Shown here piece by piece: positions 5,772 to 10,543 of a DNA stretch of 10,543 nucleotides; within the stretch, counting starts at the first letter, position 1; each line of letters starts with the position of its first letter. A program made the position numbers and the translations under genes. Under the pieces are notes generated by a model. That model saw only the letters and a list, made by a program, of their open reading frames with translations, made no database searches and was not told the DNA's origin. The DNA is taken from NCBI GenBank assembly GCA_900759435.1, contig CAAEVD010000039.1:1-10543 (forward strand), given 5' to 3'. The stretch comes from an uncultured Collinsella sp. Lineage in GTDB: Bacteria > Actinomycetota > Coriobacteriia > Coriobacteriales > Coriobacteriaceae.

Positions 5772-5805
5772 AAAAAGCCGAGCCGCCCGTATCGGGCGGC
5801 TCGGC
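5772..5805 (-). terminator. Rho-independent terminator of the suf operon
   Basis: GCCGAGCCGCCCG (5777-5789) and CGGGCGGCTCGGC (5793-5805) form a perfect 13-bp GC-rich stem around a 3-nt loop. On the minus strand it is followed by TTTTT (5776-5772) and CAT. It starts 29 bases after the sufU stop. No comparable T run lies on the plus-strand side, so it serves the suf operon. Confidence 0.94.
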
Positions 5806-5834
5806 AATCAAAATCCTTGGATTTGGGGCATCCG

Positions 5835-6269
5835 CTACTGGTTAGCTTGCCCCTCAAGCATACCGTCGAGGGTGCGCCAGGCGAGCTCGGCGCACTTGAC
5901 GCGGGCGGGCATGTGCGAGATGTCCTGGAGCTGGGCGGCCTCGTCCAGATCTTCCAGGTCCTCCTCGGAAAGCTGCTCGCCGCGGATCATGGCCAGGAAA
6001 AGCCCGGCCAGGCGGCGTGCCTCCTCGACCGTCTCGCCGGTGATGAGGTCGGCCATGATGTCAGCGCTGGCCTGGCTGATGGCGCAGCCGTGACCGGTAA
6101 ACGAGGCCTCCTCGATAACGCCGTTCTCGACACGCAGCTGCAAGGTGAGCTCGTCGCCGCAGCTGGGGTTGATACCGTCGTGCTCGTGCGTGGGAGCGTC
6201 CATCTCGTACTTATAGTCGGGGTGCGAGTTGTGCTCCATAAACGTGGTGGAGGTGTATAGATTACCCAT
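5835..6269 (-). CDS. sufU: SufU, zinc-dependent sulfurtransferase / Fe-S scaffold-type protein
   Basis: This is a 144-aa cytoplasmic protein and the last gene of the suf operon. It has the SufU ligand set: C37-G-D39 in NPSCGDELTL, C62 in GHGCAISQASADIM, and C126 in KCAELAW, with the GVIEEASFTG core between. In Bacillus subtilis SufU the matching residues bind zinc, and the protein takes persulfide sulfur from SufS by ligand exchange. The 20-residue insertion between the second and third Cys regions that separates SufU from IscU is present (about 95-115, acidic SEEDLEDLDE). The ATG at 6269 overlaps the sufS stop by 8 nt and has GGAG about nine bases upstream inside sufS, so translation is coupled. 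A longer frame to 6536 only overlaps sufS out of frame and is not real. The N-terminal 30 residues are His-rich and variable. Confidence 0.95.
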   Translation of the reverse strand: MGNLYTSTTFMEHNSHPDYKYEMDAPTHEHDGINPSCGDELTLQLRVENGVIEEASFTGHGCAISQASADIMADLITGETVEEARRLAGLFLAMIRGEQLSEEDLEDLDEAAQLQDISHMPARVKCAELAWRTLDGMLEGQANQ

Positions 6270-7587
6270 TGAACGTGCTCCAAACGTGATGCAGGCCGGC
6301 GATGAACTTGTCGATGTCGGCCTTGTCGTTGTAGAAGGCCACGCTGGCGCGGCAGCAGGCAAGGTTCTCGACGCCCAGCCAGGTGAGCAGCGGCTGCGCG
6401 CAGTGGTGACCGGCGCGGATGCAGACGCCGTCCATGTCCATAATGCTAGCGACATCGTGCGGGTGGATGCCCTTGACGTTAAAGCTGACGACGCCGTGGT
6501 GGTTGTCCCAATAGATGGAGCCGATGATCTGGACAAAGTCGAGCTGCATGAGTTCGCCCATCAGATAGTGGACGAGTGCCTGCTCGCGGGCCTGGATGTT
6601 GTCATAGCCCACCGTGTTGACCAGGTAATCAAGCGCCGCGCCCGTGGCGAAGATGCCGGCGGCGTCCTGCGTACCGGCCTCGAATTTCTCTGGGACGGGC
6701 GCCCAGACGGCGTCCTGCTCGGTGACCGAATCGATCATCTCGCCGCCGGTAAGCATGGGCGGCATGGCGTTGAGCAGGTCCATCTTGCCCCACAGCACGC
6801 CGATGCCCATGGGGCCCATGGCCTTGTGCGCGCTAAAGGCAAAGAAGTCGGCGCCCAGATCGGCCACATCGACCGGCATGTGCGGCAGCGACTGCGCGCC
6901 GTCGACGACCAGATAGCCGCCGTACTTGTGCACGAGCTTGCCGAGATTCTTGACCGGGTTCTCGACGCCCAGCACGTTAGAGACCTGACCCACGGCCAAG
7001 ATCTTGGTCTCGGGACCCACCTTGGACAGAACCTCCTCGGTCGTGAGCTGACCGGTCTTGGTGGGGTAGAGGTAGACGAGCTTGGCGCCGGTCTCGCGGC
7101 AGACCTGCTGCCACGGGATCAGGTTAGAGTGGTGCTCCATGATGGTGATGACGACCTCGTCGCCGGGCTCCAGCACCGTGGGCGCAAAGCTCTTGGCGAC
7201 CAGGTTGAGCGACTCGCTCGTGTTGCGGGTGAAGACGACCTCGTTGGCCTGGGGGGCGCCGATGACGTCGGCGATCTGCTGGCGCACCTTCGCGATGGCC
7301 TCGGTGGCCTCGACGGACAGCGAGTACAGGCCACGCAGGGGGTTGGCGTTCATGCGCTGGTAGAAGTCGCGCTCGGCGTCGAGCACGCAGGCGGGGCGCT
7401 GCGCGGTGGCGGCGCTATCGAGGAAGGTGATCTCGGGATGCTGCTGGAACAGCGGGAACTGCGCCTTGTAGGGGTTAGTCTCGATGTCCACGGTGGGCCA
7501 GCCGCGCGAAGCCTCGTCGCTGGCGTCGAGCTCCATGGGCTCCGGTGCGGTACAGGTATCGCATTTAACGTGCTCGGTATCGATCAT
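6262..7587 (-). CDS. sufS: SufS, group II cysteine desulfurase
   Basis: This is a 441-aa PLP enzyme that converts L-cysteine to L-alanine and an enzyme persulfide for Fe-S assembly. PLP-binding features are T123-S124 in TRNTSESLN, MEHHSN (150-155), D229 in VVDGAQS, and Schiff-base K255 in FSAHKAMGP. Catalytic C396 sits in RAGHHCAQP (391-399), the group II pattern, and is followed by CRASVAFYN. Compared with the usual SufS of about 405-410 residues, it has roughly 35 extra N-terminal residues, including K-C9-D-T-C12. The start at 7587 forms an ATGA overlap with the sufD stop and has AGAGGAG six bases upstream. An internal ATG at 7536 has only a weak GGAG, so the extension is probably translated. 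It pairs functionally with SufU immediately downstream (8-nt overlap). Confidence 0.97.
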   Translation of the reverse strand: MIDTEHVKCDTCTAPEPMELDASDEASRGWPTVDIETNPYKAQFPLFQQHPEITFLDSAATAQRPACVLDAERDFYQRMNANPLRGLYSLSVEATEAIAKVRQQIADVIGAPQANEVVFTRNTSESLNLVAKSFAPTVLEPGDEVVITIMEHHSNLIPWQQVCRETGAKLVYLYPTKTGQLTTEEVLSKVGPETKILAVGQVSNVLGVENPVKNLGKLVHKYGGYLVVDGAQSLPHMPVDVADLGADFFAFSAHKAMGPMGIGVLWGKMDLLNAMPPMLTGGEMIDSVTEQDAVWAPVPEKFEAGTQDAAGIFATGAALDYLVNTVGYDNIQAREQALVHYLMGELMQLDFVQIIGSIYWDNHHGVVSFNVKGIHPHDVASIMDMDGVCIRAGHHCAQPLLTWLGVENLACCRASVAFYNDKADIDKFIAGLHHVWSTFNG

Positions 7588-8855
7588 GCGAGCTCCTCTT
7601 CAAAGTTATCGATCAGGTTGTTGCCCAGGCGGACGACGGCGGTGCGGGTGCGCTCATCGGTGGCGGTAAGTGCTGCGTCCTCCAGCTTGGCGCGGATGAA
7701 CAGATCCTCGGCGGCGTTTTGGTCAAGGCCGCGACAGGCGAGGTAGAACAGCTGCTCGTCGCGGACGTGGCCGATGGTGGCGCCGTGGTTGCCGGCGACG
7801 TCGTCCTCGTCGCACAGGATGACGGGGACGGTCTTGTTGTCGACGCCCTTGTTGGCCAGCAGCACCGTCTCGCGCTCGGTGCCGACGGCGCCCTTGCAGC
7901 CGTGCACGAGGTCGATGGTGCCGCGGTAGACCTTCTTGGACGTGCCGGTCAGCACGCCGTTGGCGTCAATCTCGCACTCGGTCTTGCGGCCGCGGTGGCG
8001 CAGCTCGTAGTTAAAGTCGCGCACCTGCTCGCGGGCGCCCAGGTAATCGGTATCGATGGTCACCTTGGCGGTGTCGCCCAGCAGGTCGCCGGCAAGGCCG
8101 GTGGCGCTGGCGCCGGCACCCAGGACGGTGTGCTGTACGTTGACGCGCGCGCCCTCGTCCAGGAACAGGCCGGTGTTGTCGAGCGCGATCCAGCTGTCGT
8201 CGAGCGTCTGCGTGCAGGTCACGTTGACGGTGGCGTACTCGTGGGCGCACACGCGCAGCACGGAGCCCACGACGCCTTCGCCGGCAACGGGGGAGTCCAG
8301 GGCGATCTGCAGATCGAGCGTTGCCTGCGGGCGGGCGACGACGTCGATGGCGGCAATCGCAGTCGCTGCGTCGACGCCACTCACACGCACGGCAGCCGTG
8401 GCGTGCGTGTGAGTGGGCACATCGATGACGATGTGCCTGACGGCGTGCTCGGCCAGGTAGGTGTAGGCGGCCTCACCCATTCCGGTCTCGAAGGCCTCAG
8501 CAGGGGAGAGCTCCTCCTCGAGCTTGATGGCGCCGGCCTGGTAGAAGGAGGTGGCGGGCACGTCGAGCTCGGTCTCGGGCGTGATGCGGGCGCGATCGGC
8601 GGCGTCGCCGGGGGCAGCGGCGCGGCGCTCAGGGAAGCGCTCGGCCATGGCTTCCATGGCGGCGTCGAAGGCGTCGGCCGAGCCGGCAAACTGCTCATCC
8701 AGGCCCTCGACCTCAACGGCCTCGGCGGGAGCGATGACAAGCTCGTCGGAAAGCTCGAGCTTGGTCTGGTTCATTTTCAACCAGCCCCAAGTTGCTGCGG
8801 GCATCGCGTTGACCTGCTCGAGCGTGGTAGCAGCGGTGTTGGTTTCCTGTTTCAT
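7584..8855 (-). CDS. sufD: SufD, Fe-S cluster scaffold complex subunit
   Basis: This is a 423-aa beta-helix subunit of the SufBC2D scaffold. The N-terminal AATWGWLKMN (20-29) is the typical SufD opening. The conserved C-terminal motif CDEDDVAGNHGATIG (348-362) contains H357, the counterpart of E. coli SufD His360, which helps build the nascent cluster at the SufB interface. YLACRGLDQNAAEDLFIRAK (371-390) is the SufC-contacting helical end shared with SufB. The Ala/Glu-rich region 41-130 is less conserved. Its ATG (8855-8853) overlaps the sufB stop by one base (TAATG) with AAGGAG about ten bases upstream in sufB, and its stop overlaps sufS by four bases. Tight coupling fits equal stoichiometry in the complex. 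Confidence 0.96.
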   Translation of the reverse strand: MKQETNTAATTLEQVNAMPAATWGWLKMNQTKLELSDELVIAPAEAVEVEGLDEQFAGSADAFDAAMEAMAERFPERRAAAPGDAADRARITPETELDVPATSFYQAGAIKLEEELSPAEAFETGMGEAAYTYLAEHAVRHIVIDVPTHTHATAAVRVSGVDAATAIAAIDVVARPQATLDLQIALDSPVAGEGVVGSVLRVCAHEYATVNVTCTQTLDDSWIALDNTGLFLDEGARVNVQHTVLGAGASATGLAGDLLGDTAKVTIDTDYLGAREQVRDFNYELRHRGRKTECEIDANGVLTGTSKKVYRGTIDLVHGCKGAVGTERETVLLANKGVDNKTVPVILCDEDDVAGNHGATIGHVRDEQLFYLACRGLDQNAAEDLFIRAKLEDAALTATDERTRTAVVRLGNNLIDNFEEELA

Positions 8856-10267
8856 TATCCGATCGCTCCTTCCATCTCGAGCTTGATCAGGTTGTTCATC
8901 TCGACGGCGTACTCCAGCGGCAGCTCCTTGGAGACCGGGTTGGCAAAGCCGTTGACGATCATGGTGCGGGCCTCTTCCTCCGGGATGCCGCGGCTCATCA
9001 GGTAGAACACCTTGTCGTCGCCGATGCGACCGATGGTGGCCTCGTGGCCGATGTCGACGTTCTTGGCGCGGATGTCCATGGCGGGGATGGTATCGGAGCG
9101 GCTCTGGTCGTCGAGCATCAGCGACTGGCAGCTCACGGTTGCCTTGGAGCCCTCGGCCTTGGGCGTGGCCACGATAGAGCTACGGAAGGTCTGGATGCCG
9201 CCGCTCTTGGAGATGCCCTTGGTCTCGACGGTCGCCGAGGTCTCAGGCGCGTTGAGTACGACCTTACAGCCGGTGTCGAGGTTCTGGCCGGCACCGGCAA
9301 AGGTGATGCCGGTAAAGCTCGAGCGGGCACGGCGGCCGTTGAGCACGCTCATAGGGTAGAGGTAACCCACGTGGCTGCCGAAGGAGCCACTGATCCACTC
9401 GATGTCGCCGTCCTCGTCCACGCGCGCACGCTTGGTGTTGAGGTTGTACATGTTCTTGGACCAGTTTTCGATGGTCGAGTAGCGCAGGTGCGCGCGCTTG
9501 CCCACAAAGAGCTCGACGGCACCGGCATGGAGGTTTGCCACGTTGTACTTGGGCGCGGAGCAGCCCTCGATAAAGTGCAGGTCGGCGTCGTCCTCGACGA
9601 TGATGAGCGTGTGCTCAAACTGGCCGGCGCCCTTGGCGTTAAGGCGGAAGTAGCTCTGCAGCGGAAAATCGAGCTTGGTGCCCTTGGGCACGTAGACAAA
9701 CGAACCACCCGACCACACGGCGCCGTGCAGGGCCGCAAACTTGTGGTCGGTGGGCGGGATGAGTGTCATAAACTTCTCGTGGATGAGCGGCTCCCACTGC
9801 GGATCGTGCAGGGCCTCCTCAATGCCGGAGTAGACGATACCCATCTTGGACGCGGTGTCCTGCATGTTGTGGTAGACCAGCTCGGAGTCGTACTGCGCGC
9901 CGACGCCCGCCAGGTAGCTGCGCTCGGCCTCGGGAATGCCCAGGCGCTCAAAAGTGTTCTTGATATCGTCGGGCACCGACTCCCAGTCGTGCTTTTGGTC
10001 AGTGTTGGGCTTGACGTAGGTGACGATGTTGTCCATGTCCAGGCCCTCGATGGAGGGGCCCCACGTCGGATCCGGGAAACGGTTGAAGATTTCGAGGGAC
10101 TTGAGGCGCAGGTCGAGCATCCACTGCGGCTCGTCCTTCTTGGCGCTGATCTCGCGTACGATGTCGGGCGTGATGCCGGCGTCGAGGCGCTCGAATCCCT
10201 CCTCGCCATAGGTGAAGTCGTAGAGGCTGCGGTCGATGTCCGCGACCTCGGTGCGGTTCTTGGTCAT
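8855..10267 (-). CDS. sufB: SufB, core scaffold subunit of the SUF Fe-S assembly complex
   Basis: At 470 aa this is normal for SufB. It opens with YDFTYGEEGFERLDAGIT and carries WSGGSFVYVPKG (185-196), EGCSAPKYNVANLHAG (234-249) with C236, and VSCQSLMLDDQSRSDTIP (378-395) with C380. E409 lies in IGHEATIGRIGDDKVFYLMSRG. C380 and E409 are 29 residues apart, as are E. coli C405 and E434, the residues that receive sulfur and assemble the cluster. C236 corresponds to E. coli C254. The C-terminus FANPVSKELPLEYAVEMNNLIKLEMEG is typical. The start ATG follows the sufC stop by 12 bases, with AGGGG upstream. It builds Fe-S clusters with SufD and the ATPase SufC, accepting sulfur from SufS/SufU. Confidence 0.98.
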   Translation of the reverse strand: MTKNRTEVADIDRSLYDFTYGEEGFERLDAGITPDIVREISAKKDEPQWMLDLRLKSLEIFNRFPDPTWGPSIEGLDMDNIVTYVKPNTDQKHDWESVPDDIKNTFERLGIPEAERSYLAGVGAQYDSELVYHNMQDTASKMGIVYSGIEEALHDPQWEPLIHEKFMTLIPPTDHKFAALHGAVWSGGSFVYVPKGTKLDFPLQSYFRLNAKGAGQFEHTLIIVEDDADLHFIEGCSAPKYNVANLHAGAVELFVGKRAHLRYSTIENWSKNMYNLNTKRARVDEDGDIEWISGSFGSHVGYLYPMSVLNGRRARSSFTGITFAGAGQNLDTGCKVVLNAPETSATVETKGISKSGGIQTFRSSIVATPKAEGSKATVSCQSLMLDDQSRSDTIPAMDIRAKNVDIGHEATIGRIGDDKVFYLMSRGIPEEEARTMIVNGFANPVSKELPLEYAVEMNNLIKLEMEGAIG

Positions 10268-10279
10268 TGCGTCGCCCCT

Positions 10280-10543
10280 TTACGCCTGCTGCTCGGCAGC
10301 GGCGGCCTCGGCCTGGGCGCGCTGCTCGGCGGCCTCGCGCTCGAAGGTCTCAAAGCCGTTCTTGTCGATCCAGGGGATGAGCGAGGCGTCGTCCTCGCGC
10401 ACGATGTGACCCTTGACCATAACGTGGACGCGGTCGACATCCAAGTGCTCCAGGATGCGCGTGTTGTGCGTGATAATGAGCATGGAGCCGTCGCAGCTCT
10501 TGCGGTAGGCGTCCATGCCGTGGCTGACGGTGGACAGTGCGTC
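10280..10543 (-). CDS. sufC: SufC ATPase, C-terminal part, 5' end outside window
   Basis: Eighty-seven residues plus stop are visible, and the frame stays open to the window edge. The segment begins at DALSTVSHGMDAYR, just after the D-loop region. It continues with MLIITHNTRILEHL, whose His is the H-loop switch residue of ABC ATPases (the SufC ITHYQRIL region). It then runs VDRVHVMVKGHIVREDD, the usual SufC strand near the C-terminus. Walker A, signature and Walker B lie outside. The last about 22 residues are an Ala/Glu/Gln-rich tail (EREAAEQRAQAEAAAAEQQA), which is longer than in E. coli SufC. It is the most upstream suf gene in view; the operon promoter and any Rrf2-type regulator would lie beyond position 10543. 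Confidence 0.95.
   Translation of the reverse strand, partial: DALSTVSHGMDAYRKSCDGSMLIITHNTRILEHLDVDRVHVMVKGHIVREDDASLIPWIDKNGFETFEREAAEQRAQAEAAAAEQQA

Noticed and set aside
5777..5805. The strong GC hairpin as a REP palindrome recognised by the transposase-like protein
   Set aside because: It is followed by TTTTT on the minus strand directly after sufU, so an ordinary terminator explains it fully.
6229..7746. A 505-codon plus-strand frame opposite sufS
   Set aside because: Antisense shadow of sufS and the start of the sufD end. Val/Asp/Gly/His-rich, with no recognisable motif, while the minus strand encodes an unmistakable SufS.
7719..9005. A 428-codon plus-strand frame opposite sufD and part of sufB
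   Set aside because: Same antisense artefact; the minus-strand proteins carry the conserved SufD and SufB motifs.
1..10543. CRISPR array, prophage, toxin-antitoxin or defence system
   Set aside because: No regularly spaced direct repeats, no phage or restriction-type domains and no small paired genes were found on either strand.

Overview
The window looks like chromosomal DNA of an anaerobic, fairly GC-rich actinobacterium of the class Coriobacteriia, most likely Collinsella or a close relative. This is inference. It rests on the suf gene order C-B-D-S-U with SufU as the scaffold-type partner, the strongly GC-biased third codon positions (which leave long antisense frames open), and the neighbouring GGGtGRT/NifU-like gene pair that I associate with strict anaerobes. 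No phage, plasmid or CRISPR signal is visible.

Layout, left to right. Positions 1-210 hold two tandem, identical tRNA-Lys(CTT) genes (the first cut by the window edge) and a good plus-strand terminator. Positions 211-384 are non-coding and carry a 21-bp imperfect inverted repeat whose loop can also pair downstream, a pseudoknot-like topology. Positions 385-1911 (minus) encode a soluble FAD-dependent oxidoreductase of the fumarate reductase/aspartate oxidase superfamily with an altered substrate motif. Its upstream region has clustered TCGGyAAA repeats and a second long inverted repeat. Positions 2223-3980 (minus) form a compact two-gene operon: a NifU-like Fe-S scaffold-type protein followed by the GGGtGRT protein, closed by a clear minus-strand terminator. 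Positions 4373-5230 (plus) encode a REP-associated-transposase-like (Y1/HUH) protein with a C-terminal helix-turn-helix. Both key catalytic positions appear substituted (HVH to HVD, and the Tyr before NP to Ser). Positions 5231-5776 are a long non-coding stretch with imperfect inverted repeats.

From 10543 down to 5835 (minus) runs a tightly packed SUF iron-sulfur cluster assembly operon: sufC (3' part only), sufB, sufD, sufS, sufU, ending in a perfect 13-bp hairpin terminator. SufS removes sulfur from cysteine, SufU accepts or transfers it, and SufBCD is the ATP-driven scaffold. Gene overlaps (1, 4 and 8 nt) imply translational coupling. The second, separately transcribed scaffold-like gene beside GGGtGRT is the least understood part of the window. 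Together with the apparently disarmed transposase-like protein, it is the best candidate for undescribed biology.
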